Source: Anaspis maculata
Taxonomy: Eukaryota; Arthropoda; Insecta; Coleoptera; Scraptiidae
Assembly (NCBI GenBank): GCA_949128115.1
Contig: OX421963.1
Span: 40,221,979 to 40,285,978, forward strand
Direction: 5' to 3'
DNA length: 64,000 nt
Positions 11,625 to 23,565 of the stretch are shown here, piece by piece. How positions within the stretch are numbered: the stretch's first letter is position 1; each line of letters begins with the position of its first letter. The notes below the pieces were generated by a model. It did not search any database and had not been told where the DNA came from. It was given only the letters and a program-made list of their open reading frames with translations. Position numbers and translations under genes: made by a program.

Positions 11625-11874
11625 ATCTCCTTTGAATAGCAGTGCTTATTCTTTGTTCAAAGATTTCACTGAATCTATTCATTTTCGATTTTTGAAAATT
11701 TTTGCGCCAATTTCGGAAATGAAATATTTTGTAAAGAACCCAAGGCAGCGAAAGTTCTTACACCGAAAAGATGAACAAGAAAACGGTCACTTCTTATCTC
11801 CGAATATTTTTGTAATTTTCTCTGCTCAGCTTTATTATGTCTTGATAAACTCGTATACCTATTAATATTTTTCC

Positions 11875-12329
11875 AATCGTTTCTTCACCGTAACTTTTGA
11901 ACCGTTCAACTGATTTCAATCAAATTTTAACCAATTCACTTGAATAGGTTTCTATTGAGAAATGATATTGTATTCCATCAAACATTTTCATCAGAGGCGA
12001 AGATAATAGATGAGGGTAACCTCCCTCTTGCCTTCGTATGTTTTATCTCCCTAGCTATTTAATTAGGGAGTCCAGTTTCCAAATTATACGTAAAATTCTG
12101 ATGAAAAAGTTACTCCTGCCAATTTTTGATTACAGGCTTCATTCTTGAGATATGGGTTTGAAATTTAGAGAAACATCTCGAGAACACCACTTTCCAAGGG
12201 CCTAAAAATTGAAGTCCAATAAAGCTCATGAATCTTGAGATAGATAGGTTTTCTTTGTATTTCAAGTTGATAAAACAACAGTTTGCCAAGAAACGAGAAG
12301 TTTTCAACCAGTACCTACCTAACGCCCTG
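11875..12329. repeat. Half copy of the 23566-26193 foldback family
   Basis: Shares CGTAACTTTTGAACCGTTCAAC, the ATTTTGATTACAGGCTTC block and CACCACTTTCCAAGGGCC with the arms of the element at 23566-26193, and ends in a CCCTG|TA terminus at about 12329. The second arm is missing. Confidence 0.55.
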
Positions 12330-12339
12330 TATAATAATA

Positions 12340-13560
12340 TGTATAAAATTCTTGAAGTAACAAAATAATGTAGCACGTTATTTCCAAACACACATTTTGC
12401 TTTTTCTCTAAGAAATGTACTCTGCTACTCCTTCAAGCATGGGGTGAAGTTCATGGGTTCTCCCCAGTAAAATATAAAATTCCAATTATAAACCTGCGAT
12501 GAATAAGACTCAGGCCATTTTCTTATTTAAAGATAATATTTTTCTATTTACCGTTGTTGTAGAATTTCGCTCCTTCACTATTTGATTAATCACGCTGCAA
12601 CATTCGTAAATTCGCGTGTGCCAAACTGCTAAATATTTACGCTACGATCCTTGAACTTTTTCAAAAAGTTTATTTGCACGGCTTCGGCTTATAGTGCCGC
12701 ATTACAACTTCATCAGTTTCGTCGCCCAAACATCCTCTCATCCTCATCCTGCGGCCGAAATTGAGGATGCGTGAAACGATCCAATTTTTGTGTTTTGATA
12801 GGTAGGTACCACCTCTCCGAAGAAACCGAAATATTTTTTCAATAGCAAACGAAAAGTAAATAAATTGTCTTCAACTCGAATTTACCTAATTTGATTTGAT
12901 GAGAATCCTGCAAGGACGCACACGTTCATGTTGAGGAATTGCAGAAGGTGGCACCATCTATGCAGCTTGGCGTGAAGTTTCGAAGCAAGGATGAGAAAAC
13001 TTGCAGTAAATTTCTACGGGAGTGACTTGATTTTGGTTTGTTGCCATTTGATGGCGTTCCTTGTGCAAGAATGTTCAAATATTCAGTTGGGGACAGAAGA
13101 TTTCTATCCGTCCCGTCGCGAGGATTTTTATGACCGTTGTTTCAAAATCAAGTGCATTTCGGGTTACCGCAAAAATTAGAGATTTGAGTTGAAAATAATG
13201 CTTTTGGTGGGCCAAATCGAGGTTTGATGCTGAACTTGATTTGGCTTACATGGAGTAAGCCACTCCTTGATTCGCAATCCCGCAAATGAAAATAATCAGT
13301 TCATCGACCGAAATAAACAAAAACGGTGGACCCAGCGAAAATTATTATTTGCAAAACAAGTGATAAAAGTGAGGATAAAAGTCTGATGGGAGCAAAAAGC
13401 TCGTTGAAATTTCTGTACCTAGGTAATTCTCACTCAGTCGATGGCAATTTGAAGGAAATTAATGAACAAGCGAATACGCCTCATGGGCATGAGGCTCAGT
13501 AGCGCACTTCCTTTTTGGAGGATTAGTGAACGCAAGATGTTAAGTGATTAGGGTTCTACC
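12340..13560. other. No gene recognised
   Basis: AT-rich with open frames of 62 codons or fewer and no domain. I see no inverted or tandem structure of note until the satellite starts at 13579. Confidence 0.5.
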
Positions 13561-13578
13561 GTCTTGGGCAAAAAATTC

Positions 13579-13975
13579 CAATATGGCGGCCAAAATATCG
13601 ACAGAATCATGAAATTCGGCTAAAAATCAAAATGATCGTACTAGACAAGGGTAAGTTCCAAGTTTCATGAAAATCGTTCCATTAACAAGAGATTTCAATA
13701 TGGCGGCCAAGATGGCGGCAAAATTATGAAACTCAGCTTGAAAATAGGAATGATCGTACGAGACAAGCGTAACTCCCAAGTTTCATGAAAATCCTTCCAC
13801 TTATAAGAGATTTCAATATGGCGGCCAAGATGGTGGGGCAATTATGAAATTTGGCTTGAAAATAAGAATGATCGTACTAGACAAAGGGAAGTTTCAAGTT
13901 TCATGACAATCGTTCCACTAATAAGAAATTTCAATATGGCAGCCAAGATGGCGGCCGAATTATGAAAGCCAACCT
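13579..13975. repeat. 118-bp tandem repeat (about 3.4 copies)
   Basis: CAATATGGC(G/A)GCC recurs at 13579, 13696, 13814 and 13932 (period 117-118). Each unit also holds AATGATCGTAC(T/G)AGACAA and AAGTTTCATGA(A/C)AATC(G/C)TTCCA. Two units contain the exact 11-mer AAGATGGCGGC. Confidence 0.88.
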
Positions 13976-14244
13976 GCCTATTTGGTCCTTGAGGACCTAA
14001 GCTATCCACCGGATAAAGTTCAATCTTCAAGGGCTGTAGCTTTATTTCCCGAGGAGAAGTTCAACTTCATCGAAGTGCACAGGAGATCTCTGTTTTTTGA
14101 GAATAATGATAACGATGTATGGATAACAAAAATAGTGCCCATTGGCCACCCTTGGGGACATCAGCTATTAATCGGAAAAAAGTTCCAAGACTCTTGTTTC
14201 AATTCTCGAGAAGGAGTACAGCGTCTTAATTTCTGCACGGACTC

Positions 14245-14268
14245 AGACAGACAGACAGACAGACAAAC
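14245..14268. repeat. (CAGA)n microsatellite
   Basis: CAGACAGACAGACAGACAAA. Similar GACR-type tetranucleotide tracts end the related repeat at 15328. Confidence 0.8.
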
Positions 14269-14577
14269 CGGCCACATAAGCGTCATTCTGTTACTTATAT
14301 AAAAAAAATTTCTCCAACTGATTTCGACCTCCTGAACACGAATATAGGGTTCAGTTTTGAATTGCAACATTTCTTTTTTATCGAAAAACCGAAAAAATGG
14401 TAGCCTGTCACATGATTTTTAGTGATACCTACCTACTTTTTTTTTTCTTATTGAGCGAACATGTTTCGTAATTTGAGTGCCATTATCCTTCAGGTACCTA
14501 GTATTGGCTATTTCAAAATGTTCAATTACTATTTCGGCACGTCTGATTTTAAATTTGTAGGGTCGTGTAATATGCAC

Positions 14578-15362
14578 CGAGCCGTGGCTTTGCGGTCGTT
14601 TTCAAAAATTGATAACAATTGACCCGACGGTCGGATCGAAGTGAAGTTTTTGTCAAAAGAAAGTTCAAATTGTTCTCTAAATATAATGCCGTACATGCAG
14701 TGATGTATTTCATTAAGAAATTGTAGTTGCCTGCATATCGCAACTTTCTACATCTTGGCGCGAATGCCAGCACTTGATCGGCGAAGCCGCCCTACACCAA
14801 AATAATATTTTTGTAATTGTTCATGATTATTTCGGCAAAATTTTTCTTGATTCGCGTACCAAGGCCATGAGCTACCCATTTGAGTTGAAATATTTTCTGT
14901 ATTGAATTTCGTTTTGTTCGGAGGAAAGGATATCAAGCACCAGCAAGCAACGAATGAATCATTTGCGGCCGAGCCGTAGTTTCGGAGTCATTTTCAAAAA
15001 TTAATAACTATTGGCCTGCACCTCGCACCGATGTGAAATTTTCAATTAAATGAAGTTCAAATCATCTTCTAAATATAACTCCCCATATGTATTATGGTAA
15101 AATGATAGGATCGGGTACTTCCTCGCATGTGATAACTTTCGAGATCAGGCCGGCTTCTGAAATGCAGCATTCAACGGCGATGCGGCGTCACACTAAATTG
15201 TTATTATTGTCATTGTTTATTATTATTTCGTCGAGATTTTTCTTGGTTCGGGATACAAGGTCATGAGCTACCCAATGGAGTAAAAATTTTTCGCAAAAAC
15301 CTTTTCGTCTAGGACTAGATGCTGTGACGGACGGACGGACGTACGGACGGACGGACGGACAA
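14578..15362. repeat. Two tandem units of a 390-bp repeat ending in (GGAC)n
   Basis: CCGAGCCGT(G/A)G at 14578 and 14968 starts two diverged units that share GTCATTTTCAAAAATT, AAGTTCAAAT..TTCTCTAAATATAA, TTTTTCTTG(A/G)TTCG and CATGAGCTACCCA. The second ends with GTCTAGGACTAGATGCTGTG and a GGAC repeat (15328-15362). A third partial copy at about 16330-17045 is split by solo LTR copy 2. Confidence 0.7.
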
Positions 15363-15424
15363 AGCGAGGACAAAAGCGCCTTCCCGTTTGGAGAAGTGCG
15401 CTAAAAAAGGAAAGGCGTTTTATT

Positions 15425-15600
15425 GAGACAGAACGTCGTTAATAACCCCTGTGGTGCCATACCTAACGTGACCATACGTCCCGTTTCGAACGGGACTGTC
15501 CCTTTTTCCGGTTCTCCGTCTCGGTGTCCCCGGAGAAAGCCTCGGGACGCAAAACTGTCCCGTTTTCCCAAACCGCGGCACAAATGCACCAGAATAAAAA
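15425..15600. repeat. Palindromic CGTCCCG element
   Basis: ACGTCCCGTTTCGAACGGGAC is followed by CTGTCCC..GGGACGCAAAACTGTCCCG; repeated inverted GTCCCG words indicate a decayed foldback MITE. No clear target duplication. Confidence 0.4.
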
Positions 15601-16412
15601 TTTTTTTCTTCAATGAACAAATTGGGGACTTATGAAAAAACCCAGTTACAGGTTCCGGTCCTTATGGCAATAAAAAATTCAATACAAATTTTGAAAAAAG
15701 CGTGCCAAGAACTTTATTCTTATCTAAAATCATCACCAGCTGTATTAAAACCAATTTGTTTTTCTGACAAATATAAAAATACTGGCGTTTTCGACTGGCC
15801 AGAATGGAACCAGTTCAGCTCGAAAATCGCTATCACTGATTGGGTAAGGATTTTCGAGAACCAATCGAATCCCCTGACTTTAGAACGGACTGGTTAGGTT
15901 CTAGTGACTCGAGAACGCTATAAATAACTGAACTGAACTGATTTGTGTTGCATAAATTTTCAACTTTGCAATGAATTGATAATTTTTGATAAATGAACAA
16001 AGCTTCATTAATAATAATTGTTTTTTTGTTTCATTGAGAACCCAGGCCGGTATTCATTAAGGAAACTCAAATTTGATCACGCTACTTATCGAGCTCGCCA
16101 AAACGTATGGGATTGGGATGGACAATTTCATAAATTTTGGCGAGCAAGGGGTTTCTGATGCCACTGAAAAAGTGGATTGATGTAAGTATGTTGAAAACAG
16201 CAAATTCAAATTTGGCATTCGACCACTTTGAAGATTGACATAAAAAATCAGGGACACCAACAAAACTCGAATTTTTCATGGCAAGCTGTGTTTTTTTTTT
16301 TAGGTTTGGATTGGATTATACTTGTCCGGGTGTCGTAACTTTTAAGATCCAGCCAGCTTCTGAAATGCAGCACTTCATCGGCGGTGCCGGCACCACACTT
16401 ATTTGTTATTAT

Positions 16413-16921
16413 TGTTACATATTTCGCGTACGGGTTCGAATATAAATGAGACGATCGTTCAAAAGCACACATTGTTTATTACTGCGTACTACAATAAATA
16501 CACGCCAACAATTATTTACTTAGGAATATCACTGTGATTATTGCTTTTAATCCGCTCGCTACCACTTCGCATTCCAATTCATAACTGTTCGTGAGCTGAC
16601 AGTTGATGCCTTATATAGGTCCGACCAATTCATCTTGAATGTTCCATGCTCTCTCCAGCAGTTTCCTCAGTGACCCGACATAAGATTTCTAGACAACTCC
16701 CAAATAATCACACACTTTTCGCGTATAATTCTGCCGTGGTCCAGAGCCGGCGCCGCCACAAAATGGACAGATGTGTCCTGATCGAGCGTTGGAATCCTCT
16801 CATTCAGTTCCACGTACACGCACGCTCTGGAATGTACAAGAACGCTCCGCACTTGTACACTGGGATCTAACGGAAAGAGTCTAGAAATATCGCGTGTTAT
16901 CCAGAATCGCCGCTCGTAACA
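16413..16921 (-). mobile_element. Solo LTR, copy 2
   Basis: Reverse-strand copy of the LTR at 2972-3492: starts TGTTACATATTTCGCGTACG and ends CGCCGCTCGTAACA. The 4-bp duplication TTAT is at 16409-16412 and 16922-16925. It splits a dispersed repeat (16330-16412 + 16926-17045) related to 14578-15362, so it inserted later than that repeat. Confidence 0.88.
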
Positions 16922-17989
16922 TTATTATAATTATTTATCGTTATTTTGTCGGTATTGTTGTTCGGGTCCGAAGTATTCCACAAAAATCTTTTCGTCTAGG
17001 ACTAGATGCTGTGACGGGCAGAAGGAGAGACGGATAAAGCGAGGTTATATTGAGGACGGCATTTCCTAGTGTTTTTTCTTTAAACGTGAGTTTCCTGAGA
17101 ATCAGTGGAGTAAGAGACTTGAAAAAAAGAAGAGTAATCTAAAATCTAGAATGAAAATTATTAAGTATTTCAAAATTTCAAAATTCGAAAAACTCAATTT
17201 TTTTTCAAAATTTCCATATTTTTTTCAAAAAAAGTCCCTTATTCTCTTGCCAGCTCAGATTTGAATAGCTCATTTTTTTGTTACATTTTCAGCTGCTCAG
17301 ATTTGGTAAAAACTCACGCCACAAGAATCTATCGGTTTCTCTTTCACTCTGCAGCTAATCCGCAGTCTGTTTTAGCCATTTTTTATACCAGGAAATTCCG
17401 TCCTTAGGCGCCTTCCCGTTTTAGTAGCCGAGGTACACATAAAAAAACGGCATTTGATGTTACAAGCAAGCCACTTAGTACAGTTGTTACTTAGACCCTA
17501 ACAAACATTTTTTTCCGCAGCACATGGAAATCGGTCCCTTAGGAGAGCGGGGGGGGGGAGCCCCCCTTGAAAAAAGTAACTTTTTTAAATATTGACCGAT
17601 TTTCACAATTCTGGTGTCGATTCCACACAATTTAATATCGCTAAGAAAGATAGAGATGAAGTACGTCACAAGATACAGTCATTTTTTCATTTTCGGGCGC
17701 CATTTTTTAAATATGGCCGCCTATTTAGCAAAATTTCATCTGATTTGAAAATAAGCTTGTCGCGTGTCTAAACCGACTAATTTTGGGGCGCTCTTTACGT
17801 TTTCTTCATCTAAAATAACATTCGAAATATCTGGAGGGAGTTATTGAATGAAGGAAGCATAGAAGGCAATTTTTTTCAATATTTATACTTATGAAGAGAT
17901 ATTCAGTTACATATTATTCGCAATAATTTGTTGCACACTGTTCTCTGGATCAGCTGAACCAATCGTAGGATCAAGTCCTGAACTGAAAA

Positions 17990-19370
17990 GTAATTATTGG
18001 GGCTTCTAGTACCTATCCTTTCCTCCAAATTTATAAAAAAAAAACTGAAGGCATAGTTTTTGTTGGTGCAGCCTCCTTTACAGCTCTTGCAACTAAGAGT
18101 GCAGGGTAGCCGATTTCTTTTGCATTTACATTGCATAGTTTGGCAACCAGTCTTGCAGCCACATCGGTCCAAGGCATGACAAGCACTCCACATTTCCTAT
18201 AACTGAGACCATACTGGTTCCCACTTATCATTTTGGAGTGCCCAACCCAATCCTTCTGGAGTTGTGTCACACTGGCTAGTGGACGTGGCTTGTCGCCACA
18301 ACTGACCAGCCTGGTAAGCGGCTCGTCGAGCATGCTGTACTAGGGCACCAGATGTCGGAAGACCACAGGGCCAAAGGTCGATTCTCTGTGGCAAATAGGT
18401 TTTTGCGAACCTGATCTACAGTGATACACTGAGGATCACACACTCCATACATGCGAACTGTGTTTTCTTCCGAGGTCTTCAATGTATCCTCAGATTCCTC
18501 AGTGAGAGGATGTGCAGGAGGACGAGCTAAAGGTGTGAATGCATCGGTGTAAATATCTTTCCAAGCACTCCACCTGTCTTTTTGTCTTTCTATCAACTAA
18601 AAAACGGAACGCTATCACAATCTATGGGTACGTTTACACCGGTGGACTAAAACTGGACTGACCCAAGCACTGACCCAAATTCCACCTGAAGTAATTCTTC
18701 TCTTCCAGAGTTTTCACCGGCAGACTAACGCGGCTCACCTATTTTAAAATATGAACTTAAACTAAATAATTCTAAAAACTGAATTCACTCCAGTCCACGG
18801 CTAGCCGAAGGCCTGACCCAAGCTACTTGGTCCTAATTTGGTCCTTATCTGCGATCGTTTACACCACGTGGACTAAATTTATTTGGGTCGAATTTAGTGC
18901 TTAGGTCGCGGACACAAGCCACGGTGTAAACGTAGCCTATGTAGGCGTGGAAACCACGCTGAGCTACGGATCTGGACTCTCCAAGAGCTTTTGCAATTGA
19001 ATGGATTGCTAGGTGTCTGTGTAGCATAGGCATAGCTAGGTGTCTTGGAGGTACCATAGAGAATCCGTAATTGCCTGAGGCCGACGCTTTTTATGTCGAA
19101 GTTGTAGGAGATTGCTAGGACTACTACGTCTGTATCGGAACTTGGAATGGGGACGTTTTCAATATCGAGAATTACCATGTCCATGACATGAAGAAATATC
19201 CTGCCATCAGCTTCTTCCATCTGATCGCGAGTGACATCAGTGAGGTTGGTGTTTTGAGATAATCCGAAGATCTGACGAATTCATCTACGGTTGTCACTGA
19301 GCCTATGATTTGAGGTAAACCAGAAAGAGACGTTTCTGAAAGAAATCTGAATAATTCAAATATCATTCTT
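17990..19370 (-). pseudogene. Nuclease-like, Cys-rich TE-type gene (copy B), decayed
   Basis: Read on the - strand in several frames: QIIGSVTTVDEFVRSS (about 19300), then EEADGRIFLHV (about 19200), SSDTDVVVLAISYNFD (about 19130), GFHAYIG (about 18960), a MITE interruption, then WSAWKDIYTDAFTPLARPPA (about 18560), VRMYGVCDPQ, VRKNLFATENRPL, AAYQAGQLWRQA (about 18310), LGWALQNDKWEPVWSQL (about 18240) and the Cys-rich block DRCGCKTGCQTMQCKCKRNR, CKSCKGGC (about 18170-18060). The EEAD...DTD...FHA(xxGCD) spacing resembles the acidic active-site blocks of FEN/XPG/PIN nucleases (inference). Several frameshifts and the MITE make it inactive. It lies between inverted arms, suggesting it is the element's own gene. 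Confidence 0.7.
18626..18937. mobile_element. MITE with GGGTACGTTTACACC ends
   Basis: Inverted ends GGGTACGTTTACACCG and CGGTGTAAACGTAGCC with further inverted matches (GTGGACTAAA..TTTAGTGC), flanked by TAT on both sides. It interrupts the pseudogene exactly at its conserved FHA block. Confidence 0.78.
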
Positions 19371-20559
19371 GAGATTCACTGTGGGGAAAACCCACTTACA
19401 GATCAACTGAGGGTAACTGAAGGCAGTGTTGGCTTTATACATCTGTTTCCTTACCTCAATATGTCATTACATTTGGAACAACAGCGCTGCAAGCTGCAGT
19501 CATGAATAACTGCCGCCAAAACATTTCGCATATTCAAATCCACATTCGGGTTGTGGCGGTGAATTTGAAATAAGACGTAAGATTGATGGAACTCATTTAT
19601 AATAATAATATAATAATAATAAACTGTCTTATTAGTAGATAATTTATTAATAGAAATATAAATATAAACAACACTAAATAGAATATTAAATAAACGAATA
19701 GGTTCTAAGTATATATGTATAAATGGATATATTAATAAATTCAGCCACAAAAAGGCACACCAGCACCATCACCAAATTTCCTCCAGCTCCTCCATCTCTT
19801 CCTACTCCTTCTTAAGCACATGCTGGTGCTTTATTACATTCCAGAATAAAGTATAAGAAATGAAAACTAAAATAAAATAAACACTGAAAAATCAAACTTA
19901 GGGCGAAGTTCAGATGAGTGCGCAATCACACCCGCTGCTGAGGGGTGCCCCCTGCAACCCCATTCCACGTTTACTGGATAATAATAGTTATAATAATGCA
20001 CCAAATATTATTTTAGATAACGGAAACGTGAAGAGCATCCTTGAATTAGTCGGTTTGGACATGTGACAAGGTTATTTTCAAATCAGATAAAATTTTGCGA
20101 AATTGGCGGCCATATTTTGAAAATGGCGCCTAAAAATAACCATACCTTGTAACTTACAGCATTGGCATTGTCTCTATTTATCTTGGTGATATCAAATTGT
20201 GTGTGGAATCGACACCAAAATTGTGAAAATCGGTCAATATTTGAAAAAGTTACTCTTTCCAAGGGGGTTCTCCCCCCCCCCTCCGCTTTCCTAAGGGACC
20301 GATTTTCATGTGCTGCGGAAAAAAATGTTTGTTAGTGCCTTAGTAACAACTGTGCAAAGTGGCTTGCTTGTAACATCAAATGCCGTTTTCTTTCCATTTA
20401 ACATGTGTGCCTCGGCTACTATTTGGAGAAATGCACTAAAAAAAGGATTACGGCTCGATGATTCAGCCAATCCAACTGCTCTCGAAGCAACTAGTACAGG
20501 GTTGTTCATGTTAAGTCAGTACGACCACTTTTCACAAAGCCAATAATACTGGCTTATGA

Positions 20560-21095
20560 ATTGAGGTGGAGACTCTGTAAAGAGATGGATCAAAAAGCAA
20601 AATAAAGATAATTCCGTGCCATCTTTCACCATACAGTAAGTTTTCGGAGAAACTATTTTTTTAAATGCGCACTGCGACAAAATACAAAGACTTCCAAACC
20701 ATCGATCTCGTTCCTGAACTTACTTTGCAAGAAACTTCGCTCTTGTTTGGGCTATTTTCGTCATAATTCATTCCTGAAGACTCAAGAATGTTTTGCATGG
20801 GAACTTAAAAATGTTGATTTCACGTGCCAATAACTGTTCACTTATTTCTTGGACGTTCAATTTCGAAAAATGGTGACATTAATTGGCCGGCGAAATCACC
20901 CAATCTTACGCCGCCAGATTTTTGTCTGTGGAATTTCTTGAAATCGCAAGTCTATGCTGACTAACTCCGCACACTAGAACTCAAAACCAATATTCCAGCT
21001 GAAATTATAGTCGATAGTGCTATTGGGAGCAGAATTTTCACTCGAAAATGCAACGATGCATTAGATTCCACGATGCGCACTTAACCGCGATGTAA
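20560..21095 (+). pseudogene. Tc1/mariner-superfamily transposase remnant
   Basis: Around 20864-21030 one frame reads ISKNGDINWPAKSPNLTPPD then FCLWNFLKSQVYAD, a stop, and LRTLELKTNIPAEI, the C-terminal (third acidic residue, PPD) region of a mariner-type DDE transposase. Upstream sequence (about 20570-20620) has weak similarity to the linker after the HTH. There is an in-frame TAA and the N-terminus is unrecognisable. No TIRs were located. Confidence 0.65.
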
Positions 21096-21251
21096 TGTTT
21101 CAGAACTGAATATACAACTGAAGGTGGCACTAGAAATGAGCTTTCATTTGCTTTGTGACTTATCTCTCTACCTCAATCCATAAACAAGTATAGGTCTCGC
21201 TGCAAGGGTGGTCATACTGACTGGACAACCCTTTACAAGAAAGATAATTTT

Positions 21252-21590
21252 CAACATCGGAAAAAAATATGGACGTCCTGAAAATTTGATACTGTGTTCA
21301 AAATTGAGTGCCCTACTACATAACCATCAGAATCGGGAAAAATCGCATGCCAAGGTTTTGACTTACGGATGCAATAATTATGTCGTGAGTCGTGACTCAA
21401 TGCATTATGGGAATGGCCAACTGAATTCATGACCTTCAGATTGAAGTGTATTTTTTCCGAAAATCATCAACTCGATGCTCGATGTATAATTTTCGAGATA
21501 AAAAAAATTGATTTGAACCTGAGCCGGCCCGGAGCCGGACCAGAACACTGTAGCTGCACCCACAGGTTGAAATAGCTTCAACTATTGGAA
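21252..21590 (+). repeat. Single-arm relict of the 33128-34724 palindrome family
   Basis: Shares AAAATATGGACGTC, TTCAAAATTGAGTGCCCTAC, AAAAATCGCA, GATGTATAATTTTCGAG, TTGATTTGAACCTGAGCCGG and CCAGAACACTGTAGC with the left arm at 33128-33915, in the same order, with internal deletions. No inverted partner is present. Confidence 0.7.
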
Positions 21591-21732
21591 AAAATCGGTT
21601 GTGGCACCCCAAAACTTCCCCAACGAGTAGCAAAGCACGGATGGAAATTTTGTTATGAGACGTCCCTTCGGGTGGAAAGTCAGAATTTGAGAGAAAGATT
21701 GAAGAATTGAGATATTTCCTCTAATAACGACT

Positions 21733-22295
21733 TCATCATTTGAGTCCGGTCTCGATAAGCCAGGCCGGTTACTCACTTTAAAATGGAAAACTCTCGTGTA
21801 ACTTAGAGAATTTCAAGAGAAATTGCCTGAAAATGTTCAAGGCTCACTTACCTTTGTTTTAAAATAGTTGGCAGAAATCTGTTCACAGGGTGAAAAGTTA
21901 GAAATTTGGAGTTTTCCACAAGGAACCAAATTATGTAGAGAGAAAAGTGAGTGAGACAGTCAGACGCATTGGTAAATGGATGGAGGTGAATGATCTGAAA
22001 CTGGCACCACAGAAAGATTGAAAATAATCTGCAGGAAATTGAAAATTTTGAAAATTCGAATGTTCCAGGAAAACCTGAAATCCGTTTCCAAATCATCTTA
22101 TTGTTCAGATCGTCAATTACGACTGCAGTTTAAGGTCCATCATTTAAGTCCGGTTTCGATAACCCAGGTCTGTTTTACATTTTCAATGGGGAAATTACCG
22201 GGAAATTAAAAAAAAAAGTTTAAAAATGTTGAAGTTGGTGGAAATCTGTCACAGGATAAGAAGGTGAAAAATTTGCAGTTTTTCCAGAGATGAAA
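21733..22295. repeat. Diverged direct repeat pair
   Basis: CATCATTTGAGTCCGGTCTC at 21733 and CATCATTTAAGTCCGGTTTC at 22138 start two 150-200-bp units that also share GGTTACTCACTTTAAAATGG-like and GGCAGAAATCTGTTCACAGG-like segments. Confidence 0.55.
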
Positions 22296-22562
22296 ACTCG
22301 GAAACCGTGGGTCTGATTTCAAAAATTTTCCCCTCCAAAAATTATTCCAATCTTTTCTCCAACTTTCATTTCAAGTATATCTGCACCTGAAATGAATATT
22401 TCGTGGAGCTCATTGCTTGTCAAAGTTTGCATTGCAGTTTTTTCAAATTCAGGAATGTGCCAATTTCATTTAAAAAATTATAACAACACATCACATAAAA
22501 AATTACCGTCGGAAAACCGGAACCGTGCTGGTTTTGAAAATGGATCTACACGACGTGCAATC

Positions 22563-23157
22563 TACGGAGCGGCTGAAGGGACATATTATTTATTATACTG
22601 AGTCGAGTTACTATCACGTAGTAAACTTCAGTACGACTTACTATCACAAAGTAAACTTTAGTACGACTTACTATCACGAAGTAAAGTGGAGAGGGAGTTT
22701 ACTATGAGATAGTAACACGAAATGAAATGGGGAGGGGACTTTAGTACGACATACTATCACGTAGTAAAATGGAGAGGGAGTTTATCACGAGATAGTAACA
22801 CGAAATTAAATCGGGAGGGGACTTTAGTACAGGTTACTATCACGTAGTAAACTTTAGTACGACTTACTAACACGTAGTAAACTTTAGTATGACTTACTAT
22901 CACGAAGTAAGGTTGAAAAGGAGTTTACTACGTGATAGTAGCTCGTACTAAAGTCCCCCTCCCCATTTAATTTCGTGTTACTATCTTGTAGTAAACTCCC
23001 TCTCCACTTTACTTCCTGATAGTAAGTCGTACTAAAGTTTACTACGTGATAGTAATTCGTACTCAAGTCCCCCTCCCCACTTCACTTTGTGATACTATCA
23101 CGTAATAATTCCATATTTTTTTTATAATAAATATTATGTCCCTTCAGCCGCTTCGTA
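22563..23157. repeat. Palindromic satellite within an inverted repeat
   Basis: Outer arms ACGGAGCGGCTGAAGGGACA and TGTCCCTTCAGCCGCTTCGT enclose many copies of a short motif, TTACTATCACGTAGTAAA, which is itself an imperfect palindrome, joined by CTTTAGTACGAC and GGAGAGGGAGTTTA / TCCCCCTCCCCA linkers. The left half carries the motif in one orientation and the right half in the other, centred near 22920. Confidence 0.85.
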
Positions 23158-23565
23158 CCAATCCAATCTACTTTCGATATCAGTTGGAATTTTTCGAAAT
23201 AAGTCGATCCCCAAGCAGGAATGAATTTTTATGTGGAGTCCTACATCAAAAGCGAGTCGTCCTGGCCAAAATACGGACGGGAGGCTTTCTCGGGTGTCAA
23301 GGGCTGGGAGAAATTTTGAAAATTATTCATAACGCTCGACTGGAAAATGGTGTACACTTGCAACTGCAGACCTAATCTGACAATTTTGTTGTGTTGCTTC
23401 CTTCCAAATTTGGTCCCAATCCATCGGATAGATTTTCAATAATTAATCGGTGAAGTTTTGAACTTTGACAATTTTTATTATTTGACAGATGACAGATAGG
23501 GCAATACTTTCAAAGGTACGTTCCGATATTCGTTCTGGTCGACCAACCGCCTGAAAAACTGTATA

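Larger units (their letters stand above)
17404..20439. mobile_element. Long-inverted-repeat element enclosing nuclease-like gene copy B
   Basis: Arms of about 430 bp: 17404-17832 and 20013-20439 are reverse complements (TAGTAGCCGAGG, AACGGCATTTGATGTTACAA, CTTAGTACAGTTGTTACT, GGAATCGACACCAAAATTGTG, GCTGCGGAAAAAAATGTTTG). The spacer holds a reverse-strand pseudogene of the nuclease-like/Cys-rich family (17990-19370), which itself carries a MITE (18626-18937). Outer ends look like TTAGGCGCC / TTAGTGCAT; I could not define a target duplication. G/C runs of 8-9 nt occur at mirrored places in the two arms. Confidence 0.75.

Noticed and set aside
22600..23100. CRISPR-like array of palindromic repeats
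   Set aside because: Eukaryotic context, no unique spacers of constant length and mirrored orientation of the two halves.
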